Origin: a virus | Length of the DNA: 58,747 nt | Virus record (IMG/VR): IMGVR_UViG_3300048839_000819 | Location: 1-58,747 of that record | Reading direction: 5' to 3' (one strand) | Shown here: piece after piece, positions 52,641 to 58,747 of the stretch | How the letters are laid out: each line of letters opens with the position of its first letter | Position numbering within the stretch: position 1 is the stretch's first letter | The notes under the pieces: generated by a model | The model's database searches: none | What the model was told of the DNA's origin: nothing | The model's input: the letters and a program-made list of their open reading frames with translations, nothing else | Program-made: the position numbers and the translations under genes

Positions 52641-53414
52641 TTATTTAAATTTCTTATCTTCTTCGTCTTCTTCCTCTAATTCAAAATCATCAGAGAATTC
52701 ATCAACGGGTTCTTCATCTGTGCCTGCTTCAAGATCTTCTGGAGATTCAATTTGCTCTAAATCTTTCTGAATCTGCTCTTCCTCAGCACTAACCTCTTCC
52801 TCAGCAACATTTCTCTGCGCCTCTGCCTGAAGCTCCATTATTTTAGGCAAAATCCATTTAGAGTGAACATCATAAGAAAGATTGGTCATACCATATTCAT
52901 CACTGGCAAGCTGAAGTATTTTAAGCAGTGCCGTAGGAAAGTCAGCCACAGGAATATTGTTCTCAGAGGCTTTCATAATAGGAACTTCATTTTGGTCCTG
53001 CAAAACAATATCAGATATTAAATTACCTGTATCATTCAAAACAGTCACAGCATAAAAGTTCTTATCACCATTAGAATTAGCCCCAAGATAAAGCTTGTCA
53101 GGGATGCCAGAGGCATCATCTAAAGTGGGAGCTTCTTCTGGAGCTTCCTCCATAGGAGAATCTTCCAAAGGATCGGAAGAGAAATCACCCTCATCCTCTA
53201 AAGAATCATCAAAATCACCTGAAAGGTCATCCTCTTCAAATGATTCATCAGGATCGTCTATACCCATATCTTCGTCCTCTGAATCTTCTGAGTAATTACT
53301 CAAATCTGGGTCTTTTAAGTTTTGTTTTTCTTCAAAAAAATGAGTGGTTCCTGTGAACCGTCCTTCTTTCAAAGATCCACACAAATGCATGAGATGAAAA
53401 GCTAAATCTTTCAT
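52641..53414 (-). CDS. acidic core protein-like
   Basis: I choose ATG 53414, which follows the upstream stop by one base, with GGAG nearby; 257 residues. The protein has very acidic stretches (EDEDMGIDDPDESFEEDDL) around a folded middle (DKLYLGANSNGDKNFYAV) and acidic C-terminus. It may be an internal core protein (gp67/gp68/IP-like), processed by the prohead protease. Confidence 0.45.
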   Translation of the reverse strand: MKDLAFHLMHLCGSLKEGRFTGTTHFFEEKQNLKDPDLSNYSEDSEDEDMGIDDPDESFEEDDLSGDFDDSLEDEGDFSSDPLEDSPMEEAPEEAPTLDDASGIPDKLYLGANSNGDKNFYAVTVLNDTGNLISDIVLQDQNEVPIMKASENNIPVADFPTALLKILQLASDEYGMTNLSYDVHSKWILPKIMELQAEAQRNVAEEEVSAEEEQIQKDLEQIESPEDLEAGTDEEPVDEFSDDFELEEEDEEDKKFK

Positions 53415-53415
53415 A

Positions 53416-53796
53416 CTAATTGGATCTCCGAGATAGAGGTGTTTCAAAAATCTTTGTTTTTATTGACCTTATTTCAGATTGGAGTTCAATAATAGAATCA
53501 TGGTCCAAGGAGGTCTTCTCGGATAAAATATCAATCATTCTTTTATTAGATACAGTAAGCTCTTTTATATACTCATTTTGCTGAGCATATATTTTAGTTT
53601 CCTCAGTATGAGATTTTGTATAAACCTCAAACTGATTTCTAGTGTCAGTGACATAAAGCAAAAAGCCTAGTAAGCTTAGAAGAATAGGCCAAGTTTTAGA
53701 TAGATTGTCAAGAATGCGATCCATGAGCCCTCCCGAGCAGAGCTTTTCGTTTGATTTATCGTTTGTTTGACTAAACTCAGCTTTATTCTTTGCCAT
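53416..53796 (-). CDS. single-TM protein with coiled coil, head operon
   Basis: The 126-residue protein (ATG 53796) has one TM segment (WPILLSLLGFLLYV, about 36-49) and then a coiled-coil stretch with a predicted long helix. It resembles holins/spanin-like or portal-assembly membrane proteins. It could anchor prohead assembly to the inner membrane (like T4 gp40), or act in lysis. Confidence 0.45.
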   Translation of the reverse strand: MAKNKAEFSQTNDKSNEKLCSGGLMDRILDNLSKTWPILLSLLGFLLYVTDTRNQFEVYTKSHTEETKIYAQQNEYIKELTVSNKRMIDILSEKTSLDHDSIIELQSEIRSIKTKIFETPLSRRSN

Positions 53797-54199
53797 TTTC
53801 AGGAGTCTTCTTATCCTTACTTTTGTCACTTTCCATTAGATCATTGATCATCTTTGTTTCGTCAGGATCTTCCCAATCAGGAATCTTGCCTTCGGCAAGA
53901 ACGATTTCCTTGTATTCCTGCTCAGACTCATTCATTGAATCATAGTCACGAAGAACAATCTTCTGACCTTCAATGGTCTCAACGACACTGATTTGCCCAT
54001 CTTTGATAGACAGAATAATGTCCTTGGACTCTTTCTTCTCTTCTTTGTCTTCCTTGTCCTTCATGTCTTTATCTTCTTCTTTCTTGATGTCACAAGAACC
54101 AGTTGCCTCTTCAACAACCTCTTCTTGATCCATAGACTCTTCCCTGATAGTCTCTTCAGCAACACTTTCACTGATATGTTTGTACAGTGCATCTAACAT
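53783..54199 (-). CDS. charged small head/core protein
   Basis: The 138-residue protein is dominated by Lys/Glu/Asp runs (KKEEDKDMKDKEDKEEKK) around a small central beta segment (LSIKDGQISVVETIEGQK). It resembles gp67-like core proteins. It overlaps the TM gene by 14 bases. Confidence 0.45.
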   Translation of the reverse strand: MLDALYKHISESVAEETIREESMDQEEVVEEATGSCDIKKEEDKDMKDKEDKEEKKESKDIILSIKDGQISVVETIEGQKIVLRDYDSMNESEQEYKEIVLAEGKIPDWEDPDETKMINDLMESDKSKDKKTPENGKE

Positions 54200-54201
54200 T
54201 C

Positions 54202-54585
54202 TTACATCTCCAATATTAGTTTACCAATTCGTTCATATAGTTCTGGCAACAAAACAGATGATTCTGTTTTACCTTGCTCACAATCAATAATTATATGTGT
54301 TCCCAATGAAAGACAAGCTTTAAGCTCAGTCAAAACAGGAACACCTTTATCACTTGCTAACTTTTTAAGGGTACTATGAACAGACTTACCCTTTAATCTG
54401 TTTACCAAGTTTTCAAAAATAACTTCTTTGTTGGGAACTTTAGACAAGATTTCCAAGCAAGATGTGTAATCACCTTTGTTGTACTTATCTAAGGATTCTG
54501 TTAAGACATGTCTAAAATTGGGATGCTGTAATGTAGAATACATTTCTTTTATTTTAGACAGAGCTTCTTTTTGATTTGTTTTCAT
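54202..54585 (-). CDS. hypothetical head-operon protein
   Basis: The 127-residue protein begins MKTNQKEALSKIKEMYSTL and is helical, with a leucine-rich middle (CLSLGTHIIIDCEQG). No family is recognised. ATG 54585 follows the upstream stop closely, so translation is probably coupled. Confidence 0.45.
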   Translation of the reverse strand: MKTNQKEALSKIKEMYSTLQHPNFRHVLTESLDKYNKGDYTSCLEILSKVPNKEVIFENLVNRLKGKSVHSTLKKLASDKGVPVLTELKACLSLGTHIIIDCEQGKTESSVLLPELYERIGKLILEM

Positions 54586-54591
54586 GATCAA

Positions 54592-54996
54592 TTATCTACA
54601 CAGCTTATTAAGCATATCATTTAGCATGTTAGTTGGTTTTAAAAGCGTTTCAACACACTCTGTCAGAGAAGCATCATCCATTCCTTCATCCTCTGATTCC
54701 AACAAATCTTCCAAAGAAAAAGCATTGGAAGATGGTTTTAGAAATTCAGAAGGTGTAGGGGGAACCTCTTCTTTTTTTGAAACACTTACAGATTCTGCTT
54801 TTAGTTTGTCTGAAAACTTGTTTTGTGGAACACTTTCTGACAAAATAGACTTTAATTCAAAAACCTCAGAATCGTGATTTGCCCACCTATTTTCAATAGA
54901 ACCCTCAGAAATAATCTCTTTTTTAACAACTTCTTTGCCTGTAATAGCTTTGCTGAGTTGCTGTGGAGAGGGTATTTCAAAATCATCTAATGGCAT
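54592..54996 (-). CDS. hypothetical head-operon protein
   Basis: The 134-residue protein has a low-complexity, Ser/Glu-rich middle and short helices at both ends. It begins MPLDDFEIPSPQQLSKAI. No family is known. It lies in an unbroken run of small head-operon genes. Confidence 0.4.
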   Translation of the reverse strand: MPLDDFEIPSPQQLSKAITGKEVVKKEIISEGSIENRWANHDSEVFELKSILSESVPQNKFSDKLKAESVSVSKKEEVPPTPSEFLKPSSNAFSLEDLLESEDEGMDDASLTECVETLLKPTNMLNDMLNKLCR

Positions 54997-54999
54997 TTA

Positions 55000-55233
55000 T
55001 TAGTCCTCTAAACTCTCTGCCAAAGTTTTCAAAAATCTAGATAGTTTAGCTCTATTGGAATCATCTTGATCCAACCAAGAACGAAGGTCCCCGGTTGACT
55101 CACATTTCAAATCACCAATATCACTCATATTGGACTCATCGAGTCCCACTATATTTATCATCAAAAGAGGCTTCTCAATAGTCTCTGCTATTTGAGAAGC
55201 ACAACTTTCAAAAGTATGTTTTAGTAACGACAT
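55000..55233 (-). CDS. small hypothetical protein
   Basis: The 77-residue protein starts at ATG 55233 (AAGGAAAAACTGTG upstream), reading MSLLKHTFESCASQI. Helical. No family known. Confidence 0.4.
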   Translation of the reverse strand: MSLLKHTFESCASQIAETIEKPLLMINIVGLDESNMSDIGDLKCESTGDLRSWLDQDDSNRAKLSRFLKTLAESLED

Positions 55234-55245
55234 CACAGTTTTTCC

Positions 55246-55545
55246 TTATTCGATGGTTATAGGTGTATAAACGTAAAGTTTCGTTTTATCACCATGTACA
55301 GCATTAGACCCAGTAACAGCGGTTATGTATGCCTGTAATTCCCACTCACCGGCCTCATCAATATCACCAGATTGTACAATATATGTACAATAATAAGTGT
55401 TTTCCGCTACTGCTGACCACGTACCAGTAGACCCCGAAGGGGTCTTGTATTTTATATAAAGATTATACCCGCTTGTAACGTCAGTATTGACGTATAAGCG
55501 AAGTTTAATTCCAATATCACCAACAAATATTCGATTGAGGGCCAT
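55246..55545 (-). CDS. small beta-sandwich structural protein
   Basis: The 99-residue protein starts MALNRIFVGDIGIKLRLYVNTD and has YIKYKTPSGSTGTWSAVAENTYY and GEWELQAYIT, a beta-sandwich pattern found in small phage capsid/decorating or tail proteins (VGDIG-x-KLRL...DEAGEWELQA). It overlaps the gene at 55517. Confidence 0.55.
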   Translation of the reverse strand: MALNRIFVGDIGIKLRLYVNTDVTSGYNLYIKYKTPSGSTGTWSAVAENTYYCTYIVQSGDIDEAGEWELQAYITAVTGSNAVHGDKTKLYVYTPITIE

Positions 55546-55738
55546 AAGATGCCTTTGGTACTATGTCACTACTAAAAGAAAGCTCTGCTATAAATGTCGT
55601 CGCAGACGTTTCATTCCCTGAATCTGCTCCATATGTGGCACTATTTAGATTTATTGTTTTTATAACTGTAATAGTGGTGCTAGAAGCTTCCGGAAAAGAT
55701 GATCCAAACAATAAACTTCCAAAAAGACCAAAACTCAT
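55517..55738 (-). CDS. small hypothetical protein
   Basis: The 73-residue Ser/Thr-rich protein starts MSFGLFGSLLFGSSF. It overlaps the next gene by 29 bases. It may have an N-terminal membrane or surface segment. Family unknown. Confidence 0.35.
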   Translation of the reverse strand: MSFGLFGSLLFGSSFPEASSTTITVIKTINLNSATYGADSGNETSATTFIAELSFSSDIVPKASYGPQSNICW

Positions 55739-55768
55739 ATTGCGCCTAGCACCACATTACAGAATTAC

Positions 55769-56140
55769 TTATTGAATAACTTCTACTGGCTCTTCGGCTT
55801 CCAAGCCGGTTTTAGAGCCATCGAGCATCTTGTAAACTTGCCCAAAAATAAGGGGCATTGCCGCGTATTGGCTCTCTTCGAGAGCTTTCTTCATTGTCTC
55901 AATATCACTTGAAACAACCTCAAGATCACCAACCTTTGGCTTTGACATCTTGACAGCAAGTTCAAATCTTTTCACTCTCTGCTCAGTTGTCATTTTAGCA
56001 GCCTGCTCTGTGGCAGTAACCAAAGAGGATTTAATAACATCCCCTAAAGTAACTACTACAGGCTCAGAGGTTGAGCTGTTACGCTCCTTAATCTCTGAAC
56101 CATCCAGGTTTCTTAAACTTTTTGAAAAATCAATTACCAT
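55769..56140 (-). CDS. phage protein of unknown function
   Basis: The 123-residue protein reads MVIDFSKSLRNLDGSEIKER, then a long helical middle, and ends EEPVEVIQ. It resembles a phage family with an N-terminal FSKxLxxLDGxxI pattern (recalled, unchecked). The promoter at 56190-56217 lies just upstream. Confidence 0.5.
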   Translation of the reverse strand: MVIDFSKSLRNLDGSEIKERNSSTSEPVVVTLGDVIKSSLVTATEQAAKMTTEQRVKRFELAVKMSKPKVGDLEVVSSDIETMKKALEESQYAAMPLIFGQVYKMLDGSKTGLEAEEPVEVIQ

Positions 56141-56189
56141 AAAAAGCCTCCAAATTAAATAAAAAAATTAAGTAAATCTTTATCTCCTA

Positions 56190-56217
56190 ACTATAGCATA
56201 ATTATATATTTATGCAA
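56190..56217 (-). promoter_or_regulatory. promoter of the small-gene/head operon
   Basis: TTGCAT (56217-56212), 16 bases, TATAGT (56195-56190) on the minus strand. The -35 box is weak, the -10 good. It lies in the 136-base AT-rich gap before the gene at 56140 and is overlaid by an inverted repeat (GCATAA/TTATGC), possibly an operator. Confidence 0.4.
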
Positions 56218-56276
56218 CTAATTTTTTTATTTTTATTTTATTTACAATAAAAATATTATAAAACAAATGTTTATAT

Positions 56277-56540
56277 TTATTTTGGTGTGTATTCAACACC
56301 CACAACAGGAGATTTAGCACCAAGCTCATCTGCCCTAATCTGTATTGCATCTTTCAAATTGTTGTATGCAACGTCACAGATTTCCTCTTCTGTCATATCA
56401 GCGCAATCAGCGATTGCTACGTATGTATCCATTAAAAAAGGCTGATGCTGATCTACTTCTACTGAAAACCCAACCCAATATTGTGTAGGCTCATCATTGG
56501 GGTACAACTCAAATCTGTAAATCTTAATTTTGTTTATCAT
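56277..56540 (-). CDS. small hypothetical protein
   Basis: The 87-residue protein begins MINKIKIYRFELYPNDEP and contains TEEEICDVAYNNLKDAIQ. Its strand/helix pattern is a small mixed fold. ATG precedes the next gene by a short spacer. Family unknown. Confidence 0.45.
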   Translation of the reverse strand: MINKIKIYRFELYPNDEPTQYWVGFSVEVDQHQPFLMDTYVAIADCADMTEEEICDVAYNNLKDAIQIRADELGAKSPVVGVEYTPK

Positions 56541-56554
56541 ACTACTGTTTCTCC

Positions 56555-56899
56555 TTAGATGTCTCTTTTTGATGTTGATCTAGCTGAGGGCAGCAAAGAG
56601 TTATTCTCACCCCAACCATTTTGCTTAAAACCAATGTAAAACCCAATTTTACCAATAGAAACGGATAAAAATGGTCCTACGAAGAACGGCAACTTTGCCG
56701 TAAACCATATATTTCCTGGAGAGTACTTGTTTTTCCAGGCATCTTTTTTCCAGAATTTAGGCATGTCCCAGTGTACAGGACCATACATTAAAGATAGTCT
56801 AACACCATATCCAGGACTGATATTAGCCGTAGGCTTGGAATCATACCACAAACCACCAGGAAAGGTTCCTAAAGTTAAAGTTATTCCACCTGTTTTCAT
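56555..56899 (-). CDS. small beta-rich hypothetical protein
   Basis: The 114-residue protein is rich in Gly, Trp, Phe and Lys (MKTGGITLTLGTFPGGLWY...), suggesting a beta-structured domain. It follows the tail fibre gene by 13 bases. It may be a fibre-associated part, but this is a guess from position. Confidence 0.4.
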   Translation of the reverse strand: MKTGGITLTLGTFPGGLWYDSKPTANISPGYGVRLSLMYGPVHWDMPKFWKKDAWKNKYSPGNIWFTAKLPFFVGPFLSVSIGKIGFYIGFKQNGWGENNSLLPSARSTSKRDI

Positions 56900-56912
56900 A
56901 GTCTACACCTTC

Positions 56913-58747
56913 TTATGCAGCATCAAAAATTCCCATAGAAACAAGAGCATTCACCACATCGGTAAATGCTGCCCAATTATTATACGACGCTTTAGCCTGT
57001 TGTTTGAGCTTAATTATTGCCCCACCCTCTTCTCTATGATGCAGACAGGCATTGCCTGCGGAATAATCAGCAGACCACATTTGAACCCCATCTGTGATTG
57101 ATGTGCTGGGGGCTGTGCCGTTTCCTAGGGCGAGGACTTTAGCTGCGGAGGTGCCGAAGGTAGAGGCATTGAATCCTATATTACCAGTCTCCAAACCTGC
57201 TGTTATAAAATTATAAGATATACCTAGTACGTCTGTAAGACCTGAAATTTGAAAAAGGCCATTGTCACTGAATAGGGATACATGCTTGACATTAGATCCA
57301 GCAGAGGTGTCCACTAAATCAAGAACACCTATGCCATTACCTTGAGAAACAATTCTAGATCCTGTAGTGGTAGAAGCAAGTTGCAAAGTTCTTTGAGCAA
57401 CACTGCTACCATTAATCACAGTAGGTGTTAAAGTACCTAAACCTACAGAGTCACTAAACACATGGCTAGTCCCATCTTCAGACCTGATATGAAGCCCTGC
57501 CTTGCCTGCGGTGCCACCGCGATCGGCAGAATATAAAACAACTCCATCTGTGATAGATCCTGTTGGTGATGTGCCCGTAGTTATAGAAAAAGAATTAGTA
57601 GCAGACGTAGGCTCAGTAACTCCTCCTCCTAAAAGTAGATTTCCTAGGTAAGTCAATACCATATTAGTTACTAATGTTTGGTCTACCCCATTAGGGGCTG
57701 TTTGCCATAAGAATCCTTGATGAGCACTAGCTACTTGGTCATAAAAACCAAAAATGCCTCCTTTTCTTTCAGCATTAGTCATTGTTGTTGGCACATAACT
57801 ATCAGCGGCTGTCATCGTTCCATTAAAAACTATTGCTCCACCGACTTGATCTTGAAATTGATGAAGACTTATAGCTCCATCCCCATTTTGAGTATTCTCA
57901 AAACGAGCAATAGGAATTGTATAATCCGCAGTTGCATATGTGGAATGAAACACACAAGAAGGAGTAGTCGTCCCAATCCCAACTCTATCACTAAACACAT
58001 GACTAGTCCCATCTTCAGACCTGATATGAAGCCCTGCCTTGCCTGCGGTGCCACCGCGATCGGCAGACCACATCTGAACTCCATCTGTAATTGAGGTGCT
58101 GGGGGCTGTACCATTAGGCATAGCTAAAACTTTGGCAGCGGAGGTTCCCACTGTTGCGGTAGATATCATCAAATTTGCACTACTGTCTATTTTGAGTACT
58201 TGGGTATCTGAAGATCCCATTTTAAATATAAATGACCCATTAGTCCAACTAGCAGCATCTCTGTAGTATTCCAAAGATCCCGCAACATCTAACACACCAG
58301 AATTGCTTTGATACCATTGTAACTGTCCAAAAGTTCCAGCACCCCCCAAGTCTCTACTAATCCGTATATCTGCTTCTGTGGAGCTATTTGACACTTCTAA
58401 CAGGGACGAAGCCCTTATTATACCAACAACATCCACGTTGGTTGCAGGAGTAGTAGTCCCTATCCCAACCCTGTCACTAAACACATGACTAGTCCCATCT
58501 TCAGACCTGATATGCAGCCCTGCCTTGCCTGCGGTGCCACCGCGATCGGCAGACCACATCTGAGTGGTATTTGCTGGGCTTGTGGATGGTGCTGTGCCGT
58601 TGCCTAGGGCGAGGACTTTGGCTGCGGAGGTGCCGAAGGTAGAGGCATTGAATCCTATATTACCAGTCTCCAAACCTGCTGTTATAAAATTATAAGATAT
58701 ACCTAGTACGTCTGTAAGACCTGAAATTTGAAAAAGGCCATTGTCAC
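56913..58747 (-). CDS. repeat-rich tail fibre protein (partial; runs off the right edge)
   Basis: The frame has no start in the window and continues past 58747, so 611 or more codons are seen. It consists of repeated blocks with the pattern SADRGGTAGKAGLHIRSEDG then SDRVGIGTTTP, separated by variable domains. The C-terminus, HREEGGAIIKLKQQAKAS and NNWAAFTDVVNALVSMGIFDA, is a common phage fibre end. The repeats are conserved at DNA level (see repeat entries). It is the likely host-range adhesin, or a long fibre shaft. Confidence 0.7.
   Translation of the reverse strand, partial: DNGLFQISGLTDVLGISYNFITAGLETGNIGFNASTFGTSAAKVLALGNGTAPSTSPANTTQMWSADRGGTAGKAGLHIRSEDGTSHVFSDRVGIGTTTPATNVDVVGIIRASSLLEVSNSSTEADIRISRDLGGAGTFGQLQWYQSNSGVLDVAGSLEYYRDAASWTNGSFIFKMGSSDTQVLKIDSSANLMISTATVGTSAAKVLAMPNGTAPSTSITDGVQMWSADRGGTAGKAGLHIRSEDGTSHVFSDRVGIGTTTPSCVFHSTYATADYTIPIARFENTQNGDGAISLHQFQDQVGGAIVFNGTMTAADSYVPTTMTNAERKGGIFGFYDQVASAHQGFLWQTAPNGVDQTLVTNMVLTYLGNLLLGGGVTEPTSATNSFSITTGTSPTGSITDGVVLYSADRGGTAGKAGLHIRSEDGTSHVFSDSVGLGTLTPTVINGSSVAQRTLQLASTTTGSRIVSQGNGIGVLDLVDTSAGSNVKHVSLFSDNGLFQISGLTDVLGISYNFITAGLETGNIGFNASTFGTSAAKVLALGNGTAPSTSITDGVQMWSADYSAGNACLHHREEGGAIIKLKQQAKASYNNWAAFTDVVNALVSMGIFDAA
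57113..57268 (-). repeat. 156-bp duplicate block in the fibre gene (copy 1)
   Basis: Positions 57113-57268 are nearly identical to 58592-58747, with only a few differences; the second copy is cut by the window edge, so the true repeat is longer. It encodes the segment ending FNASTFGTSAAKVLALGNG. Confidence 0.8.
57451..57530 (-). repeat. 80-bp repeat in the fibre gene (three copies)
   Basis: Copies at 57451-57530, 57988-58067 and 58474-58553 differ by only a few bases. They encode the GLHIRSEDGTSHVFSD block. The near-identity suggests recent duplication or gene conversion. Confidence 0.8.

Noticed and set aside
23656-56913. Plus-strand frames inside the structural operon
   Set aside because: None has a start site with a ribosome binding site; they mirror the codon patterns of the minus-strand genes.
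1-58747. CRISPR array or insertion sequence
   Set aside because: No regularly spaced repeat array, and no transposase or terminal inverted repeats were seen. The fibre repeats are coding repeats.

Overview
The window is a stretch of an AT-rich genome of a large contractile-tailed (T4-type, myovirus-like) bacteriophage. The evidence is a near-complete set of T4-like head and tail genes: prohead protease fused to a scaffold, gp23-type major capsid protein, sheath, two tube-like proteins, tape measure, gp26-, gp27-, gp53-, gp5-, PAAR-, gp25- and gp6-like baseplate genes and tail fibre. These are packed with early and nucleotide-metabolism genes, a tRNA, and short genes with a strong purine-rich ribosome binding site, often AAAGGGATTAA. 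The portal and terminase are not in the window. The host cannot be named from the sequence; sigma70-like promoters and phage sugar genes fit a bacterium with surface glycans.

Layout. (1) 54-2318, minus strand: RlmN/Cfr-like radical SAM protein, three tiny proteins and an HNH endonuclease, read from a leader starting near 3155. (2) 1600-3300: a regulatory region of facing promoters, a 26-bp tandem repeat, a candidate 65-nt RNA containing an anti-Shine-Dalgarno sequence, a 1-kb non-coding structured stretch, and a leader with two mutually exclusive long stems. (3) 3310-14900, plus strand: about 26 small genes, including an Rnl2-like RNA ligase, a nucleotidyltransferase interrupted by an in-frame UGA, a MazG-like protein, tRNA-Leu(UAA), a frameshifted metallophosphoesterase, ThyX, two dNTP-diphosphohydrolase-like proteins, a HAD deoxyribonucleotidase and several Cys-rich mini-proteins. 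It ends at a terminator at 14930. (4) 14966-23656, minus strand: eleven glycan genes (glycosyltransferases, SDR epimerase, FkbM and other methyltransferases, NeuB-like synthase, DUF115-like protein), joined without a gap to the tail genes. (5) 23656-47726, minus strand: baseplate, tail and neck genes. (6) 47786-56540, minus strand: capsid, protease/scaffold and core genes. (7) 56555 to the window edge: a repeat-rich tail fibre running off the right end.

The main discovery is that the major capsid protein gene (49980 down to 47786) is split by two short group I introns without endonuclease genes. For intron 1, both splice sites can be placed from P1 (CCGU/GCGG with the U-G wobble), P7 (GAUCA/UGAUC), P8 and a four-base P10. 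For intron 2 the evidence is P1 (GCGAGGUU/GGCCUCGC), P3 (GCCGC/GCGGC), P7 (GACUA/UAGUC) and P8. Splicing gives a continuous 510-residue protein, close to the 521 of T4 gp23.

Other unusual points are the attenuator-like leader, two disrupted RNA/phosphoester enzymes near a tRNA gene, a 2H phosphoesterase domain inside a virion-operon protein, a protease-scaffold fusion, and a genome-wide excess of GC-rich six-base hairpins with three-base loops. All calls rest on reading the sequence; no database search was possible.
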